Positions 21,753 to 33,149 of a stretch of 64,000 nucleotides of DNA are shown here, piece by piece. Below the pieces are notes generated by a model. It had not been told where the DNA came from. It worked only from the letters and a program-made list of their open reading frames with translations, and made no database searches. Where the stretch lies: NCBI RefSeq assembly GCF_958979055.1, contig NC_084896.1:3286001-3350000 (forward strand). Reading direction: 5' to 3'. Source of the DNA: Alnus glutinosa (taxonomy: Eukaryota; Streptophyta; Magnoliopsida; Fagales; Betulaceae). The translations under genes were made by a program, and so were the position numbers. Numbering within the stretch: position 1 is the stretch's first letter; each line of letters opens with the position of its first letter.

Positions 21753-23196
21753 TTGTCCATCAGCCCTTCACCACCGTTCCTTCATCAGCAATACTCCATG
21801 GACGAATTCGTCCCAAAAGAAGGAAAAATTCAATGCTTCATGGAAGAAGGCACCCCCCAAAGAAGAAAAGAGCGCAGCTCTGTTAAGAAGATGCCCTTGA
21901 AAGATTTTATGAATCAGTCATCTCCTCCCCAGACTAACTCATATATGGAAGAAGGCAGCCCCCAAAAAAAGGACGAAGGAAATACTTCATGGAAGAAGGT
22001 ATCTCAAAAAAAGACAAAAAGATGTACTCCATGGGCTAACACCTATTGCCCCCCAGAGGTGTCCACCATTTATTTCTGAATTATCAACTCGGTGTCCAAC
22101 AGCAGATCATGTATCTCATAGTCATCATGATGCTAGGATTTTCTCTCATCGTTGTTACAACATCTTTTTTTGTGTGCCTTTAGTGGATTCGAACTTTCTG
22201 GAAGAGGAGATAGATCCTGTATATCGGTAGTCGTCTTTAAAGTGGTCGTCTTTAAAGTGGTATTCCATCAATATTCATGCGGAAGGTCCTGTCACGATCT
22301 ACCCAAAACGGCTCATTCCTTTTTGGAAAATATTAATTCCCTTGTCCAGTGCCTTAGCAGTCCTAGGCTCCCACATCTACTGTTTGGGTGGGAGGAACGC
22401 TGCTCGTGAGCCGCTTCGTGATGTGTACAAATTACGGGTTACTCCCCATGACGCGAAGGAATGGGTCTATGTTTCTCCAAGGATGATTTCTGGGAGACGT
22501 TTCGCACACGCTTCGGTTCTAGGCAGAAAGATATATGTTCTGAATGATCGTTGTTGGGATCTTACCGATCCTCATTGGTGTGAGGTTTTTGATCCTGTCA
22601 ATAGAAGATGGGAAGCTTTACCTAATCCTCCAACTTATCTTCAGGATGGTTTAATCTTTTATGCAGCTCTTGACAATCCGGATAGGATTATTGGGGCTTT
22701 CCTTGTACCCGTAGACACCCCTTCTTTTGCTATCTTCTGTGAATATAACGTGCAACATAGGTCTTGGAAAGAGCTTCCGCATGCAAGGCGCAAGCTCCAC
22801 CCTATGTATCACTTTGACTGGCTAGAAAGGACTCTAGGTGTAGGTAATACATTATACTGGATCGAATGCAAACATCATGAAATCTTATTGATTGCCTACG
22901 ATTTGGATTTGGGTGTGTGGCTGCAAGGGCCTGTACCGGGTCTTGAATGTGGTTGTATCTCATATTGTGAAGTTAGTGGAGGTCCAAAACTTCCTAGATT
23001 GCTCCATCTGTTGAAGAAGAGGTTCTGCGTGTTAGAATGTACGCTTGCTGATGAACTTCGTTGTATGGTAATTGATGTTTCTCGTATGCACGACAAGACT
23101 TTAAGTATATCGGTTGCTTGGGAGCAAAAGTATGGGATGGATCCACAACTATCCAAGGGCATGCCCCAAGAGTTAACATTTTGCACTAAACTGTAA
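21753..23196 (+). pseudogene. Kelch-repeat protein gene, apparently decayed
   Basis: A first open part (21753-22079) encodes a Lys/Glu-rich N-terminus with a repeated phrase, FMEEGTPQ and YMEEGSPQ. From 22183 a second frame runs VDSNFLEEEIDPVYR, then a TAG at 22228-22230, then a 15-bp in-frame tandem duplication giving SSLKWSSLKW, and continues open to the TAA at 23194-23196. The second part holds kelch signatures: SSALAVLGSHIYCLGGRNA...DVYKL, then RRFAHASVLGRKIYVL...EVFDPVNRRWEALPNPP, so two or more beta-propeller blades. No F-box is visible. Joining the two parts through an obvious GT-AG intron (donor after 22057, acceptor before 22184) gives a stop, so I call it a likely pseudogene. A functional gene with a different exon plan is not excluded. 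Confidence 0.65.
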
Positions 23197-23277
23197 TTAT
23201 GCAAGCACTAGGTTGCTTTATGTTGTTATGCAAGCACTTTACTGAAGGAATTTGTTATCTTTTCTTCTTTTTGTGAG

Positions 23278-23407
23278 ATTGTGAAACTGTTATTGTAATT
23301 GTGAGATTTTGGCCGATGAGAAATAATATGAGCTAATGAAATCTATCCATAAGTATGAATTCTTATCTTCACTAGATATTTTTCTGGATGGTTTTGTTTC
23401 ATTCTTC
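23278..23407 (+). repeat. Third partial copy of the BPC-intron segment
   Basis: It matches about 18324-18448 and 34105-34227 (shared word gatgagaaat...atgaaatctatccataagta) and lies just 3' of the kelch sequence. Only about 125 bp are present. Confidence 0.8.
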
Positions 23408-24282
23408 CATAATCTGAAGTTCTATTTTTACTCATTTTAAAGCATAGAAAAGTGGAATGGAACATTTATCGTATGTAACTCAAGATGTTAACAAGGGATG
23501 ACAATCACTCAAATTTGTTTTTTGTAGGGGAATTGCTATTCACAAGATTCACATATTTTATAACCTTCATTCTTTTAGAAGTTATACATGTGTGCATACT
23601 TGTATGAGAAGTAGTAAAAGAATAACTGAAACTTTTGCAAATTGGGAAGGGGTTTTTCTTGCCTCATTTTATGTTCAAAAGGTTAAAGTGTGGAATCTAG
23701 ATCCAAAATTTGTGGTTTTTTGGCTGTTGGAAACATGAACTATAAATAACTTCAATGATGCTTTATCACCTTGGAGAACTGATGCCCTATTTTATTGGTG
23801 CTGAACTGCTGATAATAATCTTATCAAAAAAAAAAACTATAAATAATTTGTGGGCTGCAGAAGAAAGAGCTGAATTTTGACAGGATGAACTAGTAAAACC
23901 TACTTTGACACAGTCCAATGACTTGAACCACGTGATTGTAGTATGGAATAGCTATAATGTCTCAAATAGAAATCATCAGCAACATAGTTTATCCTCGTTT
24001 TCACTAAAATACAACAATTTGGCAAAAGCCTCTAAGAATCCTGATGTATCGCATAGCCTTTTGGAATGTGTATTAAATTGAAATGTGCCAAAGTCATCGT
24101 TTTGAATTTGTGTGTTAGGAAAGATGTCTGTTATTGATATTCTCTGTGTGTCTCAGCTGGAATCTGACATACACTGTAAGTGAAGGAAAAGCTGTAACAT
24201 CTTTTTTCCTGATTTGAGTATCCTTCAGTTTTCATATCTTTAAAAATATGAAATTATTGTTCTGATGAAAATTTCTATACAG
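23408..24282. other. Intergenic, no gene seen
   Basis: No coding sequence is recognised. The missing 5' exons of the reductase fragment were looked for here and not found. Confidence 0.5.
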
Positions 24283-25004
24283 CAACTATGACATCTTTCT
24301 AACTAGAGATTGCTTAGCTTACTCCAAAGTGAAGCCTGCTGTGAATCACATTGAAACGCACCCCTATTTTCAACGTGATTCCCTCGTCAAATTCTGCCAG
24401 AAGCATGGGATTTGTGTTACAGCTCACACCACTCTAGGAGGTGCTGCGGCCAACAATGAATGGTTTGGTACAGTTTCGTGTTTGGATGATCGAGTACTTC
24501 TCAAAGTAAGTTACTTCTTCCTCTCATAATGGATAAATTGTCATCTGGTATCATTACCTCTGTACATAAAATTTGTTTGATAACACTTTTTCTCTCCCTT
24601 CTGTTTTCTTGTTTCAAAACAAAAACATTAAAAACTCAAAATCACTTTCACTCAAAACATCATAACACATTTTCAAACAAAAAACGCCATCTAAAATGTA
24701 TTAACAAACGGAGCCGAACATCTCTAGTTCTGGTCTAGCAAAAGTTTTGTTATCTTGTTTCTCTCTGTTCTAGGGATTGGCTGCAAAATACAAAAGAACT
24801 GTAGCCCAGATTGTTCTTCGATGGGGCATCCACCGTAACATGGTTGTCATTCCAAAGACAGCCAAACTGGAGAGATTGGATGAGAATTTCCAAGTTTTTG
24901 ACTTCGAGCTAAGCAAGGAGGACGTGGACCTGATCAAAAGTTTGGACAGGAAATATCGAACTAATCAGCCTGCCAAGTTTTGGGGCTTTGACCTCTTTGC
25001 ATAA
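24283..25004 (+). pseudogene. Aldose/sorbitol-6-phosphate reductase-like aldo-keto reductase, 3' exons only
   Basis: Two exons with good GT-AG signals: 24283-24505 and 24774-25004 (TAA). They encode about the last 150 residues of an NADP-dependent aldo-keto reductase: NYDIFLTRDCLAYSKVKPAVN, ETHPYFQRDSLVKFCQ, then GLAAKYKRTVAQIVLRWGIH...VVIPKTAK...NFQVFDFELSKEDVDLI, ending KFWGFDLFA. The IPKT block is the cofactor-binding phosphate loop of AKRs. Related full-length enzymes have about 310 aa. The N-terminal half, with the catalytic Tyr and Lys, is absent upstream, so this is a truncated copy or a gene with very distant exons outside my recognition. No stop or frameshift lies within the retained exons, so the loss was recent or selection persisted. 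Confidence 0.8.
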
Positions 25005-25072
25005 TTACTTCCATATTCTGATTCTGCAAGAATGAGTGTTGGAGTTATTGGACATCCTCTGGATTTATACTG

Positions 25073-25228
25073 CCATCGTAAACATTTAACTGATTTTTTA
25101 GTACCTTCTCTGTAGCTCTTTGGATCTTTGCTGTGTGAAAGCCTTTTTGTTAACTCCATTTTACTTGTCAGCATTAGAACTCTGTAATTTATGGTTGATA
25201 TCTGCATCGTTCGGCTATATGCTTGGGA
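25073..25228 (+). repeat. Reductase 3' flank, duplicated at 3006-3154
   Basis: This is the downstream partner of the repeat at 3006-3154. It begins 69 bases after the reductase stop codon and probably represents its 3' UTR. Confidence 0.75.
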
Positions 25229-25984
25229 TTTGTAGCTCTCGTGTAATTGTATGGCCTGGTTGTTGTTTATAATTTCCGCTCGTATTTTTTAGTAAAGAAA
25301 GCAGTCAAGGAGGCTATAGTTATATGATTGTTAATTAATAAAATCAATCAAAGTTGTTGAAACAAAGACGATATTAATTAAAAGAATCTGGCCTGGAATG
25401 AGAAGTAAAGTACTCTAAAATTCATATCTAATCGGAAGCCATGAATTGTTTGAGAATTTATTGTGCAAGAATTCTTTTGTGGCTTAGTCAAATATACAAG
25501 AGCAGCTAAAAGCTTGGATCATGGGGATCCTGAATAACATCACAAAACAGCATTCAACAGCATCCAAGAAAGAATTCTAACTACGACAAATGTATGCATC
25601 ACCTGCCAAAGGGATAGAGTGACTTGCAGAAAGATCCTTCTCAAAGAGAAATGCCAAAGAGGGTAAGAGTATGATAGTACTTAATAAAAACCGATTGGAG
25701 ATATTATTATCTAGCAGTCAAATTAATTAACAAAAGAATCCAATTACACGGATCGACAAATGAATTGGACTAGACAGTACTGTCATTTTTACTTCAGTCT
25801 ACTATTTATGTACATAATAGGTTTCTGCGGCATGTCAAGAAGAGAGAGACAGAGAGAGTTATGGATAGTTGTAGGCATAATCTGCATATGAAATCCATCA
25901 ATCAGTAGATTGGTCAGAGAAGAAAAATCTAAAGTTAATGGCTACCTCTAAGCATGTAGTTCACTCAAAAAGCCATCAAACAGT
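25229..25984. other. Intergenic, no gene seen
   Basis: AT-rich with no recognisable coding or repeat feature beyond a short GA tract near 25840. Confidence 0.5.
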
Positions 25985-26365
25985 CAGCCCAGTCTCTTCA
26001 TCGTTGACTTCAGAAAAGGAGGGGGTTCCATGAGAAGATCAGATGCTGAAGGTCTTGCCCTTGGCTGGGCTATGCACTTTTCAATAAATGCCTTCACTTC
26101 TGGATCCATCACCTTGTTCAAGGCTTGGGGCTTTACTCCAGTTGTCACCTTCTTGTATATCTTGGCAATACTGTCACATTCGCTGTATGGGATCTCCATT
26201 GTCACCATCTCAAGCAAGCACATTCCAAAGGAGTATATGTCAACCATCTCGGTGTAGTCTTCCTCAATACAGCTCTGGTGCCATGTACTCTGGTGTCCCT
26301 ATAATTGAATGTGCTGCATGGCTCTTTCCTTCCATTGCTGCCAACCCCAGGTCACCAATTTTTAC
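25985..26365 (-). pseudogene. WNK protein kinase fragment (C-lobe exon) with frameshift
   Basis: After an acceptor-like ccatatag the frame reads [10 protein letters not shown]...[15 protein letters not shown], then a one-base insertion (extra T on the gene strand, near 26264-26267) shifts the frame. The restored second piece is [20 protein letters not shown]...[12 protein letters not shown]...FIEKC...RPSASDLL, ending early at [10 protein letters not shown]. These are kinase subdomains VII-XI as found in plant WNK kinases, which lack the usual subdomain II Lys. No N-lobe or C-terminal regulatory region is present. It is a fragment and almost certainly non-functional. Confidence 0.85.
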
Positions 26366-28445
26366 CTATATGGAGAAGTCATAAGGCTTTAGGGTCACAA
26401 ATCAATAAAATGGCCAACAGAAAATACTATAGATCAACTGAGAATAATATGAAATCCCATTAGATAATTCTTTTTGGCACTTAAATTGAGGAACTGCTGT
26501 TGAACTATGTTCTAACAGGACATATTGAAAATGGCCTAAGATTAAATACTGCTTCTGGAAATAAGCGTATATTAGTTTATTTGATTTCAATCACAACTTG
26601 ACCGAGTTGAGAGAAACAGACTTGCATTGCTTACTTTCCTGATTAACCAACCAGGCCACATAATCTACTCTTACAAGGGCCAGTATTCAAGAATTTCTAT
26701 TTTGTGATAGTGACTTATGATGGTACCATCAACCATGAGCTGTAACCAAGTGGCATTTAGTCAAGAACAAATATTTCCCACGCCATTCTTACTATAGTTT
26801 TGTCAATTTGTTGTGTTTGCCTGTAATCTAGTCCTACATTAATTGCACACTACATATCAGTGTCACATGATTCATACCATGAACTTAATTATTAGATCCC
26901 TCAAGTATGAAACTGAAAGAACTGCCAAAAGCACCATAAACTTAAATTGTTCAGAGCACCAATAGCATAATCTAGTTAGTGATCACTGAGCATTTTTGTA
27001 CCACAAAAAAGAAAAAAGTACGGAAAGAGTTACAAACCCATTCACTGTCTACAAATAAGAGAAAACATAACATGCAGTCCAGGGACAATTATAAATACCA
27101 CGTAGCATGCCCACAGATAGCAGTCGGTCTATATTATCAACTCGGTGCTGTATGGATTTTAAAATTGAATTCAATGAAGAGACTCTCTGTCTAACACCCA
27201 AAATCTTGGCAGCGTGCTGCATGATGAATGGCAAGGGTGCATCTTCTAACAATTGATCAAGTTCTGTCAAAGCAAGTGATATTTTTTCATGTCAACATAA
27301 TAAATTAAAATGTAGCATTTCTATTTAGGACAAGGAAAAGGCAATGCATAGGAGCTGGATATAGTAAAATATCACATCCATCCATAATGAGGCAATTCAG
27401 AATTTCAGTATCTATTAGCCAAGTACCAGCATTGTATCATGGTAAACATGGACTAATTAAGACCATTATTCATAGTTTCAGAGGCAGCTTGGAAAGTAGA
27501 TCTGAGAACCAAAACCATCATGACGGCCGACGCGGTGAAGGTGGTGAACGGCGAGGAGGAGGCAACTGGCAGCAACGGGAAACTAGCTGGACCTGCAGTA
27601 GAAGAGAAGAAACAAAAAAGAAGACAAAAGACCACTCCAAAATAATCCGGAAAACGAGAGAGAAAGAGGGAGGAGATCCCTCCTCCCCCAGCAAAACCAC
27701 ACAAGGCAAAAGCAAGACCTCACAGTGGAGGTGAAAAACAACACTAAGGTTGAGAGCTTCTCTCTCTAAAGAAAAGAGAGAGAAAGGAAAGTGAAGTAAA
27801 AAGTTCTTCTGCGGAGATCATGTTAACCTAACAGTGTGATGTATCAAGTACGCTTGTCTGGTACTACATCTTCCCTACAACCCAAAGGAAAGCTCCTCTC
27901 TCCATTTCCACACTCCTACTGGAAGTTTGCGAGTTCACATGAATACTATGCTAAATTAAGAGCACTGCCCAATTTCCAAATCTTTCTTTTCAAATTATCT
28001 TTGTAACAGTTATTGGTGACATGAAATAACTGAAAAGCAGTTACAATTGCAAGGGAAAAAAAAAGGCACCAAAAAACCGGTCGGCTTTAGATGAGGTTTC
28101 AAGGAAGAAACTGACCAGCCAAATAGCATATCAGCTGTTAAGACTGAAGTTACTATGTGAACTAAAAGTAAAAGTATTTACAAAATTAAGTGGCTCCGAT
28201 TTACAAATAAATATAAACCTTGAAGCAAATAAAGGGTTACCACAGAGCTGAGATCCTCGTGCATGAAGTTGTTCACTTCTAAACAATAGCATACAATATC
28301 ATCTTCCAAAAGAGGCTTTCTTTCATTGACCAATCTACAAAATTCATGATTGTACACAGCTATCAAACTGAATAAACAAATCTTTCTCCTACAAAACCCG
28401 TGGTCATGTTTGCTTCTTTCTATACTCATGGTATTCTCATGTTAT
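26366..28445 (-). other. Exon-like scraps of an unrecognised gene
   Basis: Two minus-strand stretches look like exons. 27260 to about 27124 follows an acceptor (ctttgacag) and encodes ELDQLLEDAPLPFIMQHAAK and a helical run with LNSILKSIQHRVDNIDRLLS before a donor (gtgggc). 28329 to about 28238 follows ttttgtag and encodes LVNERKPLLEDDIVCYCLEV...HEDLSSV before gtaacc. I do not recognise the protein; a small coiled-coil protein is possible. On the plus strand, 27519 starts an ATG with a CG-rich run (MTADAVKVVNGEEEATGSNG) that ends after about 40 codons. The rest shows nothing. Confidence 0.3.
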
Positions 28446-30149
28446 CTATACTGGGAGACCCTCAAGGTCATACTGCATAACAAGTCTCTCCACTGTACTC
28501 TGACTCACAACTTGTCTAAGATGCAACTCTTTCAAAACTTTGGCTGCCAGCTGATTTTCTTTTTCGTGGGCAATCCCTTCCACAAGAATGGTATAAGTTG
28601 TTTCATTAGGCATATACCCTTTCTCAATCATCATCTCAAAAATCTCCAAGGACAAATCTGTTCTTTGAGATTTGCAAAATCCAAGTATAAGTGCATTGAA
28701 ATTGTCAGTATCAGGCCTATAGTTATTTTCTTCCATTACCCAGAATATCTCCATAGCCTCATCTAGCATTCCTTCCATACACAATCCTCTGATTAAGGAT
28801 GAATAGGTGTAGGAATCTGGCGTAAATCCATGCTTTGTGATCTCATATAAAAGCTGAAATGCTGGATATGTATTCCCTTTCCTGCACAGGCTTGTAATCA
28901 CACTTCTGTAGAAATCATGCATGGAGGAGTTTTGCTTATTACCCAAGCTTTGAATTATAGAGAATGCCTCTTGCACCATCCCCTCCTCACAGAGAACAGC
29001 AATCGCATTGTAAGTTCCTTCATTGGGAGTACAATGACGATGAATCATTTGGTCTAAACACTTGACCACAAGATCTAGCTTCCCCTCAGTGCAGAGACGT
29101 GCAATTATTGGGTTGTAGCTTGCAGCAGTAGGCTTGAACCGTATGCTCATCATTTCATCTAACACCTCAAGCGCATGCTCAGTTCTGCCGTGTAGAGCAA
29201 GCGAACTAATCAATATGTTGTAAGTAACGATTGAGGGTGAGCGATCCTCACCATCCATCTCAGCCAGAAGCTCATTTGCTTCCTCCCAGTGCCCCTCATA
29301 GCACAAACTCCTCAACAAAATGTTATAACTCACAACGTTTGGATTGAACCCCTTGGAAGGAAAATCCCTGAAGAGCTGAATGGCCTCTTCGATCCTACCT
29401 TCCTTACACAACCCAGTTAACAAAATGTTATAACAAACCAAATTAGGCTTCCCACCCTTGGCAATTATCTCATCCAATAGCTTCATGGCTTCATTTACTC
29501 CTTTTTCCTTATAAGCAGCTTCAAGCAAGAAGGAGTATGTGAATGCATTTGGGATCAGCCCCTTCTGCATCAATCTATTCAGAAGCTGCAAGCTCTGGTT
29601 CAAGTTACCATGCATACAAAGTCCTCTAACGAGCGAATTATAAGTAACAGTATTGGTTGGGAAGCCATGTTCCTCCATTTTTTCCACCAATTGCATTGCA
29701 TACCCAACATTCCCTCTTTTACACAAATAATTCACCAAGTACGTGTACGAAGCTGCATCAGGCATAATACCAGAAGTAACCATCATCTCCATCACCCTAA
29801 TCGATTTTCTCATCTTATTTGCCTTGCACAGATCATACAAGAGCTGAGTTGCTTGAGCTACATCAGGCTTTTGGCCCTTCCCTGCCATATACTCCAAATG
29901 AAGAAATGCATCATTTAGTCTAAGTTCCCTACTCCTTGAGTCGCTCTTCCCAGACCTCCAGTTGGGCAGAGTAACAACAGTGTCTTTTGGAGAAATGGTG
30001 ATCTGGGTAGATGCCAAAACTCTAGAAAAGCCCCTGTTGAGAGAAAATGTGTGGAGATTTGGGATTTGAGAGAAGAACCCACAACCCTTTCTGGTAGTTT
30101 CTGGCAATTGGTTCGTAATAGGGGACAGTGAATTCAGCAGGGTTGCCAT
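28446..30149 (-). CDS. P-class pentatricopeptide repeat protein, predicted chloroplast
   Basis: Single intronless frame of 567 aa, typical of plant PPR genes. The first ~60 residues are Ser/Thr/Arg-rich with few acidic residues, consistent with an organelle transit peptide. From about residue 75 the protein is a row of about a dozen 35-residue P-type motifs, with signatures such as VTYNSLVRGLCMHGNLNQSL, CYNILLTGLCKEGRIEEAIQ, SYNILLRSLCYEGHWEEANE and TYSSLIRGLCMEGMLDEAME. No E, DYW, SMR or RNase domain follows the repeats. PPR arrays bind single-stranded organelle RNA, each motif reading one base, so the role is probably stabilising, splicing or translating a plastid transcript; the target cannot be told. 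It resembles the At1g79080 group (from memory, not searched). An ATATAT/GAGAGA tract lies in the leader (30330-30358). Confidence 0.93.
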   Translation of the reverse strand: MATLLNSLSPITNQLPETTRKGCGFFSQIPNLHTFSLNRGFSRVLASTQITISPKDTVVTLPNWRSGKSDSRSRELRLNDAFLHLEYMAGKGQKPDVAQATQLLYDLCKANKMRKSIRVMEMMVTSGIMPDAASYTYLVNYLCKRGNVGYAMQLVEKMEEHGFPTNTVTYNSLVRGLCMHGNLNQSLQLLNRLMQKGLIPNAFTYSFLLEAAYKEKGVNEAMKLLDEIIAKGGKPNLVCYNILLTGLCKEGRIEEAIQLFRDFPSKGFNPNVVSYNILLRSLCYEGHWEEANELLAEMDGEDRSPSIVTYNILISSLALHGRTEHALEVLDEMMSIRFKPTAASYNPIIARLCTEGKLDLVVKCLDQMIHRHCTPNEGTYNAIAVLCEEGMVQEAFSIIQSLGNKQNSSMHDFYRSVITSLCRKGNTYPAFQLLYEITKHGFTPDSYTYSSLIRGLCMEGMLDEAMEIFWVMEENNYRPDTDNFNALILGFCKSQRTDLSLEIFEMMIEKGYMPNETTYTILVEGIAHEKENQLAAKVLKELHLRQVVSQSTVERLVMQYDLEGLPV

Positions 30150-30417
30150 GGCTAAAGAATCAAATGTAGTTTAAGACGTTGAGATTTTGCTTTTCTAATG
30201 CAAGGTTTTGAATATCTGCTCTGCGCATAGAGAACAATAATCGAAATTCTGGGCTGATCCTTATAGATATAACACTGGATCTTTTCAGTATGAAAGAAAA
30301 ACCAGGAGCAAGAGAATCTTTTACAGCAAAATATATATATAGAGAGAGAGAGAGAGACAGAGATCAAGATACACTGGATTTCAGTTGATGATGTTTCTTT
30401 CAATCTTCTCTGTGCCG

Positions 30418-30717
30418 AGGGGTTTGGGGTTCCAGTCGGTTGAAATGGAGGATGCCCAGGAAATCGTCTTGGCGCTGAAGAAGGAAGAGGAATGTTTGGG
30501 CAAATTTGGGAGCCTCATAGCTGATGCCAGGAACCTCCTATCAACACTCCAGAACTGGTCTGTTCGTTGTGTCCAAAGAGCTGGAAATGGTGCTGCCCAC
30601 TTTTTAGCCCGAAGAGATGTTTCTCACCGAGTCCAACATGTGTGGTTTGAAGCTTATCCTGATTTTGTGTCTGAGATTGTATTATCTATGGAACAACACT
30701 TTTTAAATGAGTTATAA
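30418..30717 (+). pseudogene. RNase H-like (RVT_3) domain fragment
   Basis: About 100 residues resemble the C-terminal half of the RNase H-like domain found beside plant non-LTR reverse transcriptases and in loose genomic copies: LGFQSVEMEDAQEIVLALKK, then LIADARNLLSTL, then VQRAGNGAAHFLAR and VWFEAYPDFVSEIV. The N-terminal beta strands with the first catalytic Asp are missing. It lies about 270 bp from the PPR start, head-to-head, so it entered the PPR promoter region. Confidence 0.75.
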
Positions 30718-33100
30718 AATTATAAACACCATTTTAAAAAAATAAAATAAAAAATTCTTCCGAAAAAAATAAATAAATTACAAATCCTAAACATTAAAAA
30801 ACATAAAATCAGTCTAAATGTAAAAACATAAAACAACATTACAAGTTCAAAAGTTGATGTTGATGCCAAATTAACATGATGTAGTCGTGAGCGTACTAAT
30901 AATAAATTAAACCACTTATAACAAAATGAATTTTTGTAGGATAAGAGTTTATGTGAGTGTCAAAACTCTAGAATTGTAGGTTCGTGTCGTGTAAAGTATT
31001 CAAGTTAACTATAATATAATTCAGAAAATGAGTTGATTGTTTTTATATCAATTATCACTAATATATGCAAAAATATATGAGAATGTAGTAAGGAGAAAGA
31101 TAGAGTATTGATTTCACTACTAATCTGATTTCACTATTAATCTCGTAGTAATGGTAAATTGCAATTATCAAAGAAATAACATGAACATGAGTATTAGGAC
31201 TCGTGAGTGTGTGCCAAGCACCCAACGATGTCATAAATAAAGTACTTGTATAAAGAAATGAGAACAATCTATCTTTAGTTGGAATGAATCGCCCATCTAG
31301 CCACTAAGATGCGGAACGATTCGTTTTTTCCTCAATATGAATTATCAAATCAATTAATTAGCATTCAAGTAATCAAGGAATAAGCATAACTCATATTTTG
31401 ATAATAATAAATTGATTTACCTAAATTAAACTAATTAGGATGTAAAACAATTTATTTTTCTTAGGCATAGCATATCAAACCTTCATGTGTGTCCATTAAT
31501 AACTTTGTAAAACCATCGTTCATACAATCACAGAAAATATGAACGTTGAGTTCAATCAAAATAAACAAATTTCTAAGATAAGATAAAAGGTTTATCAAAA
31601 TCGAATTTAGACATTAAGAAATATTTTCAAGATTGAACAACCAATACTAATAATATGAAATTTCCAAGAGAAAATACTATTACGAGGGCTACATCAATAC
31701 TTCTGTGAAGGATTTAGCTGCTCATGGATATGTTGAAAATCACCTCTAATGAAGAGAATTTTATGCCAAGAATCCGCTAGAAAACAAGAACTATTTTCTC
31801 GAAACCCTAGCCACTAATCATATTGATTTCTATTTTTTAAAAAGTTGTGTGTCTAATGCACCAATAGAAGGTGTATTTATAGAGTACAAGAGAAACCCTA
31901 GTTGATTTCATGGTTGTCTAGGAATTTTAGTCCAAGTAAGAAAGGGAAAAGAACTTTTATTTTCGTGGCCGTCTACTTCACGTTGTATTTGGATTGCGAA
32001 ATCTAACATTTCCTTTAGCATCCACATTCTTAGGAATGTGATGTAAGAGAATATGAATTCTCAAGAACGTGATATTCTCAAGTTTGGGAATGATTAAAAA
32101 TCTGATAGAATTCTTGTGAATATGAAATTCTCGTATTTGGTTTACTCCTAAGCATCATGTAGGCTGATTTATTCTCTCCAAAATATCCTTTATGTACACT
32201 TTGTCCAAATTTTCCATATAATTTGCACGTTTTACTACTAACAAAAAGGAACCCATTTTGCCTTTATCTTTGTTGGAATTATCTTCATTATCATCGACCT
32301 TGCTAGTTGCTCCCTTATTTGATATAGATTTTTAACATCTACTAATTGATGATATCTGATGATTCTTTCAAAGTTAAAAGAGGTAAGAAATCACTTGATC
32401 ATCCCCTTATACCCTCTCTTTTCTTTATTTATTTTTTTTTTTTTGGATGCCACAATCACCATGTATCAATAATGAGCAAGAAGAAAAAATAACAAAGATT
32501 TAAATCTCATGTACTATTGGTTTCTAATCCAACACATAAGGAAAATGACAATATAGGGATAGGTAGAAGAAATTGTGATATGTGAATCAATTAATTATTG
32601 GGGTCATACAAAAGAAGGCACCAACCTTGAGGATCCATAGTATTCATGGACCCATCACAACAATAAAAAGATTTAATTTGCATTATTTTAGTGTTAAAAA
32701 AAAATGCATTGTTTTATATTTTTATCTATAAAATATACATAACATTAATTACCTTTGTTTTGTATTGGGTCACTATTCAATAAGGATAATAAGCAATAAT
32801 TATTGGACAATTTTTTTTAAAAAAATTGGATTAAAAGCAATTCTTTTAACTTGGTCGAATAAACTGATATTTGTCATTAAAAAATGTGATTTTTATATTA
32901 TTTTTAACATGCTCAATTAAAAATACACTTGCTTTAATAGACATACACCAATTTAATATACCCAAATAATAATAATAATAATAATAATAAAAATAAAAAA
33001 GTTATTTAAACTCAATTTGAAGAGAAATTTGATTTCACCGGATTTCAAAGTATGCACTGCCATCTGAAATTTTTTATGAGATCATATTATTTCCTTCATT
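30718..33100. other. AT-rich intergenic stretch, no gene seen
   Basis: No supported gene. There is an AAT-type microsatellite near 32966-32990. Nothing else stands out by eye. Confidence 0.5.
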
Positions 33101-33149
33101 TTGGCAAGAGATCAGTCCCAAGACTAAAACGCTGCGTTTCAAAATTTTC

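Noticed and set aside
28350-28766. 138-codon plus-strand frame
   Set aside because: It is antisense to the PPR gene end and has no recognisable domain.
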